Shown one piece after another: positions 20,098 through 32,426 of a stretch of DNA of 64,000 nucleotides (the first letter of the stretch is position 1; the number at the start of each line of letters is the position of its first letter). A model generated the notes under the pieces. That model was not told the origin of the DNA, searched no databases, and saw nothing but the letters and a program-made list of their open reading frames with translations. The position numbers and the translations under genes are program-made. Source of the DNA: Nitrosomonas eutropha (GTDB lineage Bacteria; Pseudomonadota; Gammaproteobacteria; Burkholderiales; Nitrosomonadaceae); the NCBI RefSeq assembly GCF_900116685.1, contig NZ_FPBL01000001.1, positions 62,001-126,000 on the forward strand. Reading direction: 5' to 3'.

Positions 20098-22644
20098 TTA
20101 ACTCTCATCCGTTTCAACGATTCTTTCCAGTCCGGCAAGTTTCTCGCCAGCATCCAGATTGATCAGTGTAACACCCTGAGTCGCCCGACCCATTTCACGA
20201 ATTTCACTGACGCGAGTACGAATCATGACGCCCCCAGTGGTAATTAACATGATTTCATCATTAGGTTCAACCAGCTGCGCAGCAACGACCTTGCCATTAC
20301 GTACATTGGTATTGATCGCGATCATACCCTGAGTGCCTCGGTTATGCCGGGTATATTCGGTAATGGAGGTGCGTTTTCCGTAGCCATTCTCAGTGGCGGT
20401 CAATACTGTCATATTTTCACTATCTGCAACCAGCAGAGAGATAACTTTTTGTTCCGCCCCAAGCTTCATACCCCTGACTCCGCGCGCATTACGTCCGGTC
20501 GGGCGCACATCATTTTCATCGAAACGCATCGCCTTGCCTGCATCAGAAAAAAGCATGACATCATGCTTGCCTTCGGTAAGCGCAACACCAATCAGATAAT
20601 CTCCTTCATCCAGAGCGACCGCAATGATCCCATTGGTCCGTGGTCGGGAAAATTCTGATAGCGGTGTTTTTTTGACTGTACCACCAGCAGTTGCCATAAA
20701 TACGTAGCGGGTATCATCAAATGATTTAACCGGCAGAACGGCATTGATCTTCTCATGCTGTTCCAATGGGACAAGGTTATTAATGGGCCTGCCGCGAGAA
20801 GTACGGCTGCCTTGTGGTACGTTGTATACTTTGATCCAGTAAACCCGCCCAAGGCTGGAGAAACACAGGATAAAATCATGGGTATTGGCGATAAACAGAT
20901 TATCAATGAAATCATCCTCGCGAGTAGTAATCGCTTGCTTACCACGCCCTCCACGTTTCTGTGCCTGGTAATCGTCAAGCAACTGGGATTTAATGTAGCC
21001 CGCGTGTGACAGAGTCACTACCATATCAGCGGGCGTAATCAGATCTTCAGTACTTAAATCTTGTGCATCGATCACTACCTCACTACGCCTGGAATCACCG
21101 AACTGCCCTTTGATAGTCGTCAATTCTTCAATAATAATGGCCGTGATGCGTTCCGGATCTGCCAGTATATTGAGGAGATCCCGTATTTTCTCCAGTATCT
21201 CTTTATATTCGGAGACAATCTTTTCCTGCTCCAGTCCGGTAAGACGCTGCAATCTGAGATCGAGAATCGCTTGGGCTTGCGCATCGGATAAGCGGTATCC
21301 CTGGTTTGACATCCCGAACCCGGTTGCCAGTGTTTCAGGACGAAATGCCGCTGCATCAATCATTGCGCGGTGGAGCATTTCTTCAACCAGGGTTGATTGC
21401 CATGTTCTAGCCATCAACCCTTTTTTAGCCTCAGCCGGAGTCGGAGCTGCCTTGATCAAGGCAATAATCTCATCGACGTTAGATAATGCGACTGCCAATC
21501 CTTCCAGTAAATGACCACGTTCCCGCGCTTTCCTGAGTTCAAATGCAGTGCGCCGTGTTACAACCTCGCGACGATGACGCAGAAAATAATCCAGCATCTG
21601 CTTCAGATTGAGCAAACGCGGCTGTCCATCGACCAGCGCCACCATGTTTATGCCAAATGTATCCTGCATCTGCGTCTCTTTGTACAGATTATTCAGGACG
21701 ACCTCTGGTACTTCTCCGCGCTTAAGTTCAATAACCACACGCATACCGGACTTATCCGATTCATCACGTAAATCAGAAATGCCTTCTATTCTTTTATCTC
21801 TTACCAGCTCTCCAATACGCACCAGCAGATTGGCCTTATTCACCTGGTAGGGTAATTCATCGATAATGATGCTGTGGCGATTCCCTTTATCGAGTTCTTC
21901 AAAATGTGTTCGAGCGCGCATGATGACGCGCCCTCTTCCAGTCTGATATCCATCCTTGATGCCGGATATACCGTAAATGATGCCGGCGGTTGGAAAATCG
22001 GGAGCCGGAATACAAGCCATCAACCCGGCAATATCGATATCTGGATCACTTAGCAACAGCAAGCAGGCATTAATTACTTCGCTGATATTATGAGGCGGGA
22101 TATTGGTTGCCATACCCACCGCAATACCGGATGAACCATTGATCAACAAGTTGGGTATTTTTGCCGGCAGAATCAATGGCTCTTGTTCAGAGCCATCATA
22201 GTTGGGGCCAAAATCAACGGTACTTTTATCCAGGTCGGCCAACAACTCATGAGCAATGCGCGACATTCTGATTTCGGTGTAACGCATAGCTGCTGCATTA
22301 TCGCCATCAATCGAGCCGAAATTACCCTGCCCGTCTATCAGCATGTAACGCAGGGAAAAAGGTTGCGCCATACGCACGATCGTGTCATAGACAGCGGTAT
22401 CGCCATGCGGGTGATACTTACCAATCACATCGCCAACGATACGTGCGGATTTTTTATATGGTCGGTTCCAATCATTGGATAGTTCATGCATGGCATAAAG
22501 CACACGCCGGTGTACCGGTTTCAACCCATCGCGCACATCAGGCAAGGCTCGTCCCACGATAACGCTCATCGCATAATCGAGGTAAGAGCGTTTCATCTCA
22601 TCCTCAAGACTGACGGGCAATGTTTCCTTTGCAAATTGTTCCAT
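20098..22644 (-). CDS. gyrA: DNA gyrase subunit A
   Basis: An 848-residue type IIA topoisomerase subunit. Catalytic Tyr122 sits in [11 protein letters not shown]. The quinolone-resistance region is [13 protein letters not shown] with Thr83 and Asp87, where E. coli has Ser83; Thr at this site is the wild-type residue in some species. The GyrA box is QKRGGRG, which distinguishes it from ParC, and six beta-pinwheel repeats follow. It heads the minus-strand amino acid cluster, with about 70 bases separating it from the hopanoid genes. Confidence 0.95.
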   Translation of the reverse strand: MEQFAKETLPVSLEDEMKRSYLDYAMSVIVGRALPDVRDGLKPVHRRVLYAMHELSNDWNRPYKKSARIVGDVIGKYHPHGDTAVYDTIVRMAQPFSLRYMLIDGQGNFGSIDGDNAAAMRYTEIRMSRIAHELLADLDKSTVDFGPNYDGSEQEPLILPAKIPNLLINGSSGIAVGMATNIPPHNISEVINACLLLLSDPDIDIAGLMACIPAPDFPTAGIIYGISGIKDGYQTGRGRVIMRARTHFEELDKGNRHSIIIDELPYQVNKANLLVRIGELVRDKRIEGISDLRDESDKSGMRVVIELKRGEVPEVVLNNLYKETQMQDTFGINMVALVDGQPRLLNLKQMLDYFLRHRREVVTRRTAFELRKARERGHLLEGLAVALSNVDEIIALIKAAPTPAEAKKGLMARTWQSTLVEEMLHRAMIDAAAFRPETLATGFGMSNQGYRLSDAQAQAILDLRLQRLTGLEQEKIVSEYKEILEKIRDLLNILADPERITAIIIEELTTIKGQFGDSRRSEVVIDAQDLSTEDLITPADMVVTLSHAGYIKSQLLDDYQAQKRGGRGKQAITTREDDFIDNLFIANTHDFILCFSSLGRVYWIKVYNVPQGSRTSRGRPINNLVPLEQHEKINAVLPVKSFDDTRYVFMATAGGTVKKTPLSEFSRPRTNGIIAVALDEGDYLIGVALTEGKHDVMLFSDAGKAMRFDENDVRPTGRNARGVRGMKLGAEQKVISLLVADSENMTVLTATENGYGKRTSITEYTRHNRGTQGMIAINTNVRNGKVVAAQLVEPNDEIMLITTGGVMIRTRVSEIREMGRATQGVTLINLDAGEKLAGLERIVETDES

Positions 22645-22713
22645 GTATAAACTACTTTAGCGGTGAAATGTTCAGGTTATACCCATACGGGCAAGGCGAC
22701 TGCTGTGCAAGAA

Positions 22714-23349
22714 TTACTGATGGCTCTGCTCAATATGAGCCGTTTTTTGTTCCAGCATATCAACCAGGGCGGCGATACCATTTTTTTGCAACACGGCGCT
22801 GTATTCAGCCCGTTTCAAGGCCAGATCGCTAACTCCATCAACTACAATATTGATAATGCGCCAGCTTTCACTGGACTTATTCATCACGTAATCAAAATTA
22901 ACAGGGTTGCCATCGGTGCGGATGAGTTGGCTGCGGATCAGTATCCGTCCTCGCGGAAGCTGTGCCTGCTCAACAATTTTGAACTGCTCCCCATCATACT
23001 GGTTAAATCGGTCTGCGTAGGTTGCAATGCTGTTTTCCTGAAATACCTGGGTAATCGCTTGCTGCTGATCAGCAGCAAGTTTTACCCAGTGCGTACCCAA
23101 CACAGAACGGATAATTGCTGCAAGATCATGTGTCTGCTGAATGATGGGGGCAAGAAGTTTCAGGCGATCGCGATAACCAATTTTCTGGCCCTGTTGCATA
23201 GCCTGGATCAAACTATCCTGCAGGATAATCACCACCTGTTCGGCGCCATCGCTTTTAGATAATTCAGCCTGCAATCCAGTAGTAGTCATCACTAGCATGG
23301 CAACCACCAATAGTTTAAACACTCTATTAGTTGTGTTCAGAAGCTTCAT
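22714..23349 (-). CDS. hpnM: MlaC/Ttg2D-family periplasmic protein, HpnM-like
   Basis: A 211-residue secreted protein with a signal peptide (LLVVAMLVMTTTGLQA). It belongs to the Ttg2D/MlaC family of periplasmic phospholipid carriers. Its start overlaps the end of the hpnB-like gene by 23 bases and hpnH lies one gene further upstream, so it is best read as the hopanoid-cluster member HpnM. No mlaD, mlaE or mlaF is nearby, which argues against a complete Mla transporter operon here. The family is clear, the HpnM label is from context. Confidence 0.8.
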   Translation of the reverse strand: MKLLNTTNRVFKLLVVAMLVMTTTGLQAELSKSDGAEQVVIILQDSLIQAMQQGQKIGYRDRLKLLAPIIQQTHDLAAIIRSVLGTHWVKLAADQQQAITQVFQENSIATYADRFNQYDGEQFKIVEQAQLPRGRILIRSQLIRTDGNPVNFDYVMNKSSESWRIINIVVDGVSDLALKRAEYSAVLQKNGIAALVDMLEQKTAHIEQSHQ

Positions 23350-24457
23350 AGCGTCGATTTTTCCAGTGAGCCCGTATTCCTCGCCAGTATCTGAATGCGG
23401 ATGTCCAGGTCATCAGCAGGTATAGCGTACCAATTACAGGTAACGCGACGCCCCAGAGTGGCGAGCTCCGATAAAATCTGAGTACGGGGGTATAAACAAT
23501 CAGCATGGCCAACCAGGTAAGAATACTGCTGGCGACAAAAATCGTATCCGCATAAATAATCGCGGACAATGGCGCGCACCAGAACATACTGATCATGATC
23601 AACGTACACAGAAACAGCAGTAGCAATGAATAATGCAGTTGCGTGAATGCAGTACGGGCAACGGTGTTCCAGATAGCAGAAAGACTGTCATAGCCCCGAT
23701 GACTTTGTACAGCATGACTAAGTCCGATCCAGGTCTTAAAACCGGCCTGTTTAACCTGAGCAGCCAGCGTACAGTCATCAATCAGCGCATTGTGAATGCT
23801 GGTAAAAGCATTAATGGATTTCAGCACCCCGGTTTCAACCAGAATGCACCCGCCTGCTGCAGCAGCCATACGGGATTCTGGTTTATTGGATAACTTAAAC
23901 GGATATAACAGCTTGAAGAAAAATATAAAAGCTGGTACCAGCAGGCGTTCGGAGAAACGCTTGACTGGCAGCTCAGCCATTAACGACACCAGCGATAAAT
24001 TTTCCTGATGTGCCTTATTTAACAAAGCTCCTAAAATACCAGGCGACAAGCCGATATCTGCATCCAGTAACAAAGTATACTGCGTACGCACCTGCTGCAG
24101 ACCCTGATCCAACGCCCATAACTTTCCGCTCCAGTTTTTAGGCGGGGTTGTACCAGAGATAATTTCTATCCCTGGTCTCTTCGCCAGGGTTGCAGTACGA
24201 TCTTCCGATTGATCATCAATTACAATAATCCGTAAATCCTCACCTTGAGCTTGAAGCTTGCTCAGGGTCTGATCGATAAACTGTGCTTCGTTACGTGCAG
24301 GAATCAGAACTGTGACATCATTGAAGAGCCGCTTTATTTCCACACCAATTGAAGGTTCGAGCTGCTCCCGAACACTCCATGCTCGCCACGGAGCCAGCAG
24401 GATAACCCACCAGAAAAATACGCCTGCCAAAGTCATATACATCATCAATGTAATCAT
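23327..24457 (-). CDS. hpnB: Hopene-associated glycosyltransferase HpnB
   Basis: A 376-residue family 2 glycosyltransferase. An N-terminal membrane helix is followed by the catalytic domain with VLIPARNEAQFIDQTL, the DAD metal-binding motif in LLLDADIGLSPG, and the acidic DDCTLAAQVK. Three or more membrane helices close the protein. The overall shape and its coupling to hpnM and hpnH match the HpnB family of hopanoid gene clusters. The sugar donor and acceptor are not known from the sequence. Confidence 0.85.
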   Translation of the reverse strand: MITLMMYMTLAGVFFWWVILLAPWRAWSVREQLEPSIGVEIKRLFNDVTVLIPARNEAQFIDQTLSKLQAQGEDLRIIVIDDQSEDRTATLAKRPGIEIISGTTPPKNWSGKLWALDQGLQQVRTQYTLLLDADIGLSPGILGALLNKAHQENLSLVSLMAELPVKRFSERLLVPAFIFFFKLLYPFKLSNKPESRMAAAAGGCILVETGVLKSINAFTSIHNALIDDCTLAAQVKQAGFKTWIGLSHAVQSHRGYDSLSAIWNTVARTAFTQLHYSLLLLFLCTLIMISMFWCAPLSAIIYADTIFVASSILTWLAMLIVYTPVLRFYRSSPLWGVALPVIGTLYLLMTWTSAFRYWRGIRAHWKNRRYEASEHN

Positions 24458-24505
24458 GACTTTCGATAAGCAAAAATACGATTTCTCTCAGGCCAGAAAA
24501 AAATA

Positions 24506-25669
24506 TTAATTATCCGGGCCGGACGAATGATCCGGTGCTGGCGCAACGGTCTTATGTTCAACAGTTACTGATATGGGAAAGGGTTTCCGTTTATTTGTAT
24601 CATGCTGCGATCCATTGTTTGTTTGTAGTGGATCCAATGCCATAGGCCCCTCTACACGCGGGCCGCGCATGCTGACTCGTAATGCCTTAAAAGGATGAGC
24701 AAAAGTATCATTAATGGCAGTAGGCTCAAACCCGCAATGCGCCATACAATTAGCACATTTAGGATTGTTCCCAACACCATACCGATCCCAATCGGTCTCT
24801 TCCATCAATTCTCGAAAGTTTGCTGCATAGCCTTCATCCACCAGCAGGTAACAAGGCCGCTGCCAACCAAATAAGTTGCGTGTGGGATTTCCCCACGGAG
24901 TACATTGGTAGTTTTGATTGCCAGCAAGAAAATCCAAGTACAAGCTGGAATGATTGAATTTCCAAGGGATCTTGCGCTTCTTCCCAATCTGGAAAATTGA
25001 ACGGAACAGCCGCTTGCTTACCGACCTCTGCAAAAACACATCCTGCCGGGGCGCGTGCTCATAGCTGAATCCAGGCGATACATTGATTCCCTCAACACCA
25101 AGTTCTGTTGCGGTATCAAAAAATGCGGCTACTTCTTCAGCTGTTTCACTCTGAAACAAGGTGCAATTGACAGTCACCCTGAAACCTCGCTGAAGTGCCT
25201 GCTCGATCACCGGAATAACTTTGTCATACACCCCCTCTCTACATACCGACGCATCATGCCGCTCCCGGTTTCCATCAAGATGAATGGAGAATGTCAGATA
25301 AGGAGAAGGCTGATAGTCGTCCATGCGACTATCCAGCAGTAAAGCATTAGTGCATAGATACACAAATTTCTTGCGCTGAATGATACCTTGTACGATTTGA
25401 GGCATTTCCTTATGGATCAGCGGTTCGCCCCCTGCAATGGAAACAACTGGCGCCCCGCATTCATCTACGGCATGCAAACATTCATCCACACTTAGGCGAC
25501 GACGTAACGTTTCTTCCGGGTAATCAATCTTGCCACAACCCGCACAAGCTAGATTGCACTGAAATAACGGCTCAAGCATTAGCACCAGCGGATAGCGCTT
25601 ATTACCCCGGAGTTTCTGTTTCAGTATATAACTGCCTACCCGGTATTGCTGTAAAAGAGGAACACTCAT
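24506..25669 (-). CDS. hpnH: Adenosylhopane-forming radical SAM protein HpnH
   Basis: About 387 residues from the ATG at 25669, which has a GGAG site upstream and gives the family N-terminus SVPLLQQYRVGSYI. The radical SAM cluster is EPLFQCNLACAGCGK with Cys38, Cys42 and Cys45. A second Cys group (KCANCMAHCGFEP) sits near the C-terminus. Known HpnH proteins join the adenosyl group of SAM to diploptene, the first step of C35 hopanoid side-chain synthesis. The 50-base gap to hpnB suggests one transcript. Squalene-hopene cyclase is not in the window. Confidence 0.92.
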   Translation of the reverse strand: MSVPLLQQYRVGSYILKQKLRGNKRYPLVLMLEPLFQCNLACAGCGKIDYPEETLRRRLSVDECLHAVDECGAPVVSIAGGEPLIHKEMPQIVQGIIQRKKFVYLCTNALLLDSRMDDYQPSPYLTFSIHLDGNRERHDASVCREGVYDKVIPVIEQALQRGFRVTVNCTLFQSETAEEVAAFFDTATELGVEGINVSPGFSYEHAPRQDVFLQRSVSKRLFRSIFQIGKKRKIPWKFNHSSLYLDFLAGNQNYQCTPWGNPTRNLFGWQRPCYLLVDEGYAANFRELMEETDWDRYGVGNNPKCANCMAHCGFEPTAINDTFAHPFKALRVSMRGPRVEGPMALDPLQTNNGSQHDTNKRKPFPISVTVEHKTVAPAPDHSSGPDN

Positions 25670-25882
25670 TATTAAATTTTCTCCATTTTTTATACCAGCC
25701 AATGTCTTGATTTTTTGCTCGTTAAAAATCTTGTACAACCATCCAGTCTTTCTGGGTAGAAAAATATTATCTCCATCAAGCTGAAGCTAAGAAAAACCCA
25801 AGAGTTGCCGGATCAGGATACGTTGACACCATCTTTATCCATTTAAAACACAACCTCAAGAATATCTTCGTAAAACCATGAA

Positions 25883-25970
25883 TGGCGGAAGAGGTGGGAT
25901 TCGAACCCACGAACAGTTTCCTGTTGCTGGTTTTCAAGACCAGTGCCTTCAACCACTCGGCCACTCTTCC
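25883..25970 (-). tRNA. tRNA-Ser (anticodon UGA)
   Basis: The minus strand begins GGAAGAG and ends CTCTTCC-G-CCA, so the seven-base acceptor stem pairs and the CCA is encoded. The anticodon arm reads CTGGT-CTTGAAA-ACCAG with TGA in the loop. A long variable arm (CAACAGGAAACTGTTC) and T arm GTGGG-TTCGAAT-CCCAC fit a class II serine tRNA reading UCA codons. Confidence 0.95.
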
Positions 25971-26206
25971 CCGGATGACAGACTGCAGAAATTAAGAAGC
26001 GGGATGATACCCTCCAATTAATTATTTTACCACGACCTTCATCTTAAAATCCGGCTGATAATCAGGCAGCGCGAGAGAAATTACATCCTGTATTGTGAAC
26101 TGACCAGACTTAAGAGATAATGCCCCCTTTTGCCGGTTTTTGTTGGTCATCATGTGGTGCATCACATTGCGGGCGGCGGTTTTTGAATAATCGAGGACAA
26201 GAGCAA

Positions 26207-28225
26207 ATGAAGGAAGCATTCAACGACTTTGGTGCACCAGTATTCAATAATTTGACCAGTGCAATACGCGCATTGGCTATGGATGCCGTCCAGAAAGCCA
26301 ATTCCGGTCACCCGGGCATGCCAATGGGTATGGCGGAAATTGCAGAAGTGTTATGGATTCACCACATGCGCCACAATCCGGCAAACCCCAAGTGGGCAGA
26401 CCGTGATCGTTTTGTATTATCAAACGGCCATGGCTCCATGCTGATATATGCGTTGCTCCACCTCACTGGCTATGATCTGTCCATCGAAGATATAAAAAAT
26501 TTCCGGCAGCTTCATTCAAAAACCCCCGGACATCCTGAATATGGTTATACCCCAGGCGTTGAAACCACAACAGGACCACTGGGGCAAGGCCTTACCAATG
26601 CCGTAGGTATGGCACTGGCAGAAAAAATTCTGGCTGAAGAATTCAACCGGCCTTATTTCCCGATCATGGATCATCACACCTACGTATTTCTGGGAGACGG
26701 TTGTCTGATGGAAGGCATTTCGCATGAGGCTTGTTCGCTGGCAGGAACACTGCAATTAGGCAAGCTAATTTGCTTCTATGATGATAACGGTATCTCAATT
26801 GATGGGCATGTAGAAGGATGGTTTACAGACGATACTCCGAAGCGCTTCGAATCTTATGGTTGGCATGTTGTTCCACATGTTAACGGGCACGACCCCGTGG
26901 CAATACAAGCAGCCATTGAAGCAGCCAAAAAAGTACAAGACAAACCCACACTAATATGCTGTAAAACAGTAATCGGGATGGGTTCACCCAATAAGGCAAA
27001 CACCAGCTCCATTCACGGAGCAGCGCTCGGAAAAGATGAAATTGCTGCTGCCCGTCCTCATATCGGCTGGAATTACCTGCCATTTGAAATTCCACAAGAA
27101 GTTTATGATGCATGGGATGCCCGTACCAAAGGCCAGGCACTGGAATCCGCCTGGAACACCATGTTCGCGGAATACAGCAAAAAATACCCCGCCGAAGCTG
27201 TCGAATTCACTCGCAGAATGGCCGGTGAATTACCTGTCAAATGGGTTGATCATGTTGAGGGAATCATCAGTCAGATCAACGCCAGAGAAGAAAGTATCGC
27301 CACCAGAAAAGCATCACAAAATTCAATTGAGGCGCTAGCGCCGGTATTGCCCGAGCTGATTGGTGGATCAGCCGACCTTGCTGGCTCCAATCTCACCATG
27401 TGGTCCGGCTCCAAGGGAATTGGCATAAATTCTACCGGCAATTACATCCACTACGGTGTACGGGAATTCGGCATGAGTGCAATCATGAACGGCCTGTCAT
27501 TGCACGATGGAATTATCCCCTACGGTGGAACCTTCCTGATGTTTTCAGAATACGCCCGAAATGCTTTGCGTATGGCGGCATTGATGAAAATTCGCAATAT
27601 TTTTGTGTTCACTCATGACTCAATCGGACTGGGTGAGGATGGGCCGACTCATCAACCAGTTGAACAAACCGCCACATTACGTATGATCCCGAACATGGAT
27701 GTATGGCGCCCTTGTGATACAGTCGAATCTGTCGTTTCATGGGTAGCTGCCATAGAGCGCAGAGAGGGTCCCACATCTCTCATATTCAGCCGTCAGAATC
27801 TACCCTTCCAGAAACGGGATGCGGCAACGATCAGCCTGATTAAGAAAGGGGGATACATTCTTTCTGAAGCGGCAAATGGAAACCCGCAAGCAATTATCAT
27901 AGCAACCGGCTCAGAAGTTGGACTTGCAATGGACGCACAGAAGGTTCTGGCTGAAAACGGTGTTGCAGTACGTGTTGTATCAATGCCCTGTACCAATATT
28001 TTTGACAAGCAGGATCTAGCATACCGAAATAGTGTCCTGCCCAAGGGAATTAGACGCGTAGCTATAGAAGCCGGGGTAACCGATTTTTGGCGTAAATACG
28101 TTGGACTTGAAGGAGAAGTGGTTGGAATCGATAAATTCGGTGAATCAGCCCCTGCAGAAGAATTATTCGAATATTTTGGTTTTACTGTTGAGAATGTCGT
28201 AAACGCGGTAAAAAGAATTATATAA
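26207..28225 (+). CDS. tkt: Transketolase
   Basis: About 672 residues, close to the 663 of E. coli TktA. A thiamine diphosphate enzyme moving two-carbon units in the pentose phosphate and Calvin cycles. [11 protein letters not shown] at the start, GDGCLMEG with the thiamine-binding aspartate, and the pyrimidine domain segment with [15 protein letters not shown] are present. ATG 26207 is preferred because it follows GAGGACAAGAG and removes 29 residues unlike the family. It opens the carbon-metabolism block and lies 62 bases before gap. Confidence 0.94.
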   Translation: MKEAFNDFGAPVFNNLTSAIRALAMDAVQKANSGHPGMPMGMAEIAEVLWIHHMRHNPANPKWADRDRFVLSNGHGSMLIYALLHLTGYDLSIEDIKNFRQLHSKTPGHPEYGYTPGVETTTGPLGQGLTNAVGMALAEKILAEEFNRPYFPIMDHHTYVFLGDGCLMEGISHEACSLAGTLQLGKLICFYDDNGISIDGHVEGWFTDDTPKRFESYGWHVVPHVNGHDPVAIQAAIEAAKKVQDKPTLICCKTVIGMGSPNKANTSSIHGAALGKDEIAAARPHIGWNYLPFEIPQEVYDAWDARTKGQALESAWNTMFAEYSKKYPAEAVEFTRRMAGELPVKWVDHVEGIISQINAREESIATRKASQNSIEALAPVLPELIGGSADLAGSNLTMWSGSKGIGINSTGNYIHYGVREFGMSAIMNGLSLHDGIIPYGGTFLMFSEYARNALRMAALMKIRNIFVFTHDSIGLGEDGPTHQPVEQTATLRMIPNMDVWRPCDTVESVVSWVAAIERREGPTSLIFSRQNLPFQKRDAATISLIKKGGYILSEAANGNPQAIIIATGSEVGLAMDAQKVLAENGVAVRVVSMPCTNIFDKQDLAYRNSVLPKGIRRVAIEAGVTDFWRKYVGLEGEVVGIDKFGESAPAEELFEYFGFTVENVVNAVKRII

Positions 28226-28269
28226 ACGTGGAGAGTTCTTTTCTTATCTGCAAAACAGGTTTTTAGTAA

Positions 28270-29295
<1,026 letters not shown>

Positions 29296-29362
29296 AGGCC
29301 AAAGGTATATTTCATGGAATAAATAACCGGGCGGATTGTTTGATCCTGACTCTGGGAATTAT

Positions 29363-29399
29363 GCTGTAACCGGTTCTCTGCTGGTTACAGCTTTGTTGC
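29363..29399 (+). terminator. Rho-independent terminator after gap
   Basis: GCTGTAACC pairs perfectly with GGTTACAGC around an 11-base loop and is followed directly by TTTGTTGCTT. It lies about 70 bases after the gap stop. Confidence 0.75.
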
Positions 29400-29611
29400 T
29401 TCAATAAACAAGAAAGATATTTTTCATTTCAATCCAGGAAAGAAATTGTAGATAAATCAGTTGATGATTTACAGAAAAAATTAATCTTGATAGCGCCGCC
29501 TCTATGAACAGATGGATTTATATTTTTATCATCCGTCTCAATTCAATAACCAATCAACTTCCATCTAATTACCTTATAAAATCCGTAAGTTAGCTAAAAT
29601 ATGGAGCCAAT
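29400..29611. other. AT-rich leader between gap terminator and pgk
   Basis: No gene seen. The stretch is AT-rich and probably holds the pgk promoter; TTATAAAAT at about 29573 could be a -10 element, without a clear -35. Confidence 0.4.
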
Positions 29612-30790
29612 GTGTCAGTTATTAAACTTGTCGATCTAGATCTGAAGAATAAACGTGTTTTTATCCGTGCTGATCTGAATGTTCCTGTGAAAGAAGGTAA
29701 GGTAACTTCAGACGCACGCATTACTGCATCAATGGCAACTATAAATCATTGCCTGAAGCAGGGAGCAAGAGTAATGGTAACCTCCCATCTGGGGCGCCCG
29801 GAAGAGGGCGTGTGGACCATGGAGAATTCTCTTCAGCCAGTTGCTGACGATATTAGCCGGAGACTGGGGACAACTGTCCGATTGATCAAGGATTGGGTTG
29901 ATGGCGGGTTTGAAGTTGCACCCGGAGAGCTGGTAATTCTTGAAAATTGCCGGATCAATAAAGGTGAGAAAAAAAATCTTGAAGAAACAGCAAAAAAATA
30001 TGCCAATTTGTGTGATGTCTTCGTTATGGATGCTTTTGGTACAGCGCATCGTGCGGAAGCCTCAACACACGGTGTAGCTAAATATGCACCAGTTGCCTGT
30101 GCTGGTATTTTACTTACCGAGGAACTGGATGCTTTAACCAAAGCGCTGCATCAACCAGCACGTCCACTGGTGGCAATTGTAGGAGGATCCAAAGTTTCCA
30201 CCAAATTGACTGTTCTGGAATCACTTACCGAAAAAGTTGATCAACTTGTGGTCGGTGGGGGAATTGCCAATACTTTTCTCAGAGCTGCCGGCAACAATGT
30301 TGGGAAGTCTTTATGTGAAGATGAACTGATACCCATAGCAAAATCCCTGATGAATAAAATGAATCAGCGTAACGCAACGATTCCCATTGCAGTTGATGTC
30401 GTTGTCGGGAAAAAATTTGCTGCGGAGGAGCCTGCTGTTCTAAAAGAAGCAAATGCTGTTTCTGACGATGACATGATTTTTGATATCGGTCCCAAAAGCA
30501 CTCAAGAACTGGTTAATATCATTATGAAGGCCGGTACAGTTGTCTGGAATGGCCCGGTCGGTGTGTTTGAGTTTGATCAATTTGGAGAAGGAACACGCGC
30601 AATCGCCAAAGCAATTGCTGAAACTGATGCTTTCACCCTGGCTGGCGGTGGTGACACGATTGCTGCTATTCAAAAATATGATATTTACGATAAGGTTTCA
30701 TACATATCCACTGCTGGAGGTGCATTCCTAGAATTTTTAGAAGGAAAAAAACTACCCGCTGTCGAGATCTTAGAATTACGTGCACAGTGA
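29612..30790 (+). CDS. pgk: Phosphoglycerate kinase
   Basis: A 392-residue protein with GTG start at 29612 and a GGAG site five bases before it. The N-terminal [15 protein letters not shown] and the [14 protein letters not shown] stretch belong to the 3-phosphoglycerate domain. GGSKVSTKL and the C-terminal GGGDTIAA belong to the nucleotide domain. It works in glycolysis and in the reverse direction in the Calvin cycle. It is separated from pyk by 34 bases. Confidence 0.95.
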   Translation: MSVIKLVDLDLKNKRVFIRADLNVPVKEGKVTSDARITASMATINHCLKQGARVMVTSHLGRPEEGVWTMENSLQPVADDISRRLGTTVRLIKDWVDGGFEVAPGELVILENCRINKGEKKNLEETAKKYANLCDVFVMDAFGTAHRAEASTHGVAKYAPVACAGILLTEELDALTKALHQPARPLVAIVGGSKVSTKLTVLESLTEKVDQLVVGGGIANTFLRAAGNNVGKSLCEDELIPIAKSLMNKMNQRNATIPIAVDVVVGKKFAAEEPAVLKEANAVSDDDMIFDIGPKSTQELVNIIMKAGTVVWNGPVGVFEFDQFGEGTRAIAKAIAETDAFTLAGGGDTIAAIQKYDIYDKVSYISTAGGAFLEFLEGKKLPAVEILELRAQ

Positions 30791-30824
30791 GGCCTGAGAA
30801 GACTTTCTTCCAGGAATTTCGGAA

Positions 30825-32315
30825 ATGATGCGAAGAACAAAAATTGTAGCAACGCTGGGACCAGCTTCCAGCAACCCTGATATCCTGGGACAAATGATTG
30901 AGGCTGGTGTCGATGTCGTCCGTATCAATTTTTCACATGGAATAAAGGACGAGCATATTGCTTCCGTTGAGCAGGTGCGCTCACTTGCCCATTCACTTGG
31001 CCGTACGGTAGGTGTGCTGGCTGACTTGCAAGGGCCAAAAATTCGTATCGGCAAGTTTGCTCAGGGAAAGATCACGCTCAAAACCGGAGATGAATTTATT
31101 CTTGATGCGGAGTGCGAACTGGGTAACCAGGAACGGGTTGGATTGGATTACCGGGAGCTGCCCAACGATGTTGAGGCAGGCGCTGTTCTTTTGCTGGATG
31201 ATGGTCGAATCGTTCTGACTGTTACCAAAGTCAGGGAAAATGAAATCTATTGCGAAGTTTTGCAGGGAGGAATACTTTCCAATAATAAAGGCATAAACCG
31301 GAAAGGTGGAGGCCTGAGTGCTCCCGCGCTGACAGCAAAGGATCTACAGGATATCAAAACTGCCACAATTCTGCGGGCAGATTATCTCGCGGTGTCATTT
31401 CCTCGCTCGGGAGAAGATATCAGGCGGGCGCGTGCATTGATGCAGGAAGCCCAAGGGCATAGTTTGCTCATGGCAAAAATTGAGCGCTCGGAAGCTATTC
31501 TGGCGTTGGATGATATTCTAAGTGCTTCCGATGCAATTATGGTTGCGCGGGGCGATCTGGCGGTTGAAGTAGGTGATGCAGCAGTTCCCGCCTTGCAAAA
31601 ACGAATGATACGATCAGCACGTGAAGCCAACAAATTGGTAATTACAGCCACACAAATGATGGAATCGATGATATCCAATCCCATCCCAACACGTGCAGAG
31701 GTATCAGACGTTGCAAATGCAGTGCTGGATGGTACGGATGCTGTCATGCTATCTGCTGAATCAGCTGCAGGGCAATATCCGGTAGAAGCCGTAGCAGCCA
31801 TGGCAAGAGTTTGTCTGGAGGCGGAAAAGGAGTATACGGTTAATCTAAGTTTTCGCCGTTCTCCGGATACACAACCAGTCAGTATCGAAGACGCTATTGC
31901 GCGGGCTACCATGTACACTGCCGGTTCGCTCAAGATTCGAGCAATCGCTGCATTGACGCAAAGCGGCGTAACAGCATTGTTCATGTCTCGCAGAAGCTCG
32001 AAAGTTCCAATCTTCGCTTTAAGTCCACAAGAAGATACCCTGAGCAAGGTCACTCTTTTTCGTGGTGTTTATCCTATAAAATTTGGACAGGGATTGTGTG
32101 ATCCTGAGATTATCCACAGCATGGCGGAAGATGAGTTGCTCAGACGCGGCGCGGTACGAAACGAAGATTTAATTATCATGACAATCGGCGAACCGGTTGG
32201 CAAGGCTGGCGGAACAAATACTATGAAACTTGTCAGAGTAGGTGGTTCCAGGGGAACGACACAGATAACGAAAGAAGTGACTCAGCAGACCTTTTCTGAT
32301 CCACTTAATTTATAA
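30825..32315 (+). CDS. pyk: Pyruvate kinase
   Basis: A 496-residue pyruvate kinase. TKIVATLGPAS and DVVRINFSHG form the N-terminal barrel, the B domain follows (LADLQGPKIR onward), and MAKIERSEA and MVARGDLAVEVG carry active-site Lys, Glu and Asp. The C-terminal allosteric domain has MSRRSSKVPIFALSP. Two adjacent ATG codons (30825 and 30828) could start it. It sits between pgk and fba. Confidence 0.94.
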   Translation: MMRRTKIVATLGPASSNPDILGQMIEAGVDVVRINFSHGIKDEHIASVEQVRSLAHSLGRTVGVLADLQGPKIRIGKFAQGKITLKTGDEFILDAECELGNQERVGLDYRELPNDVEAGAVLLLDDGRIVLTVTKVRENEIYCEVLQGGILSNNKGINRKGGGLSAPALTAKDLQDIKTATILRADYLAVSFPRSGEDIRRARALMQEAQGHSLLMAKIERSEAILALDDILSASDAIMVARGDLAVEVGDAAVPALQKRMIRSAREANKLVITATQMMESMISNPIPTRAEVSDVANAVLDGTDAVMLSAESAAGQYPVEAVAAMARVCLEAEKEYTVNLSFRRSPDTQPVSIEDAIARATMYTAGSLKIRAIAALTQSGVTALFMSRRSSKVPIFALSPQEDTLSKVTLFRGVYPIKFGQGLCDPEIIHSMAEDELLRRGAVRNEDLIIMTIGEPVGKAGGTNTMKLVRVGGSRGTTQITKEVTQQTFSDPLNL

Positions 32316-32426
32316 AATTAGCCCTACAGAACAGTATTAGAGTATCGGCTTATACACCCGTAAGAATATAAAGTTTTGGTTTTATCAGAAAATAAACACA
32401 TTAATTTTCATATAAAGGAGACTTGA

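Noticed and set aside
31382-32053. Minus-strand frame of 223 codons inside pyk
   Set aside because: Antisense shadow of a well-supported pyruvate kinase; Ser/Ala-rich with no domain.
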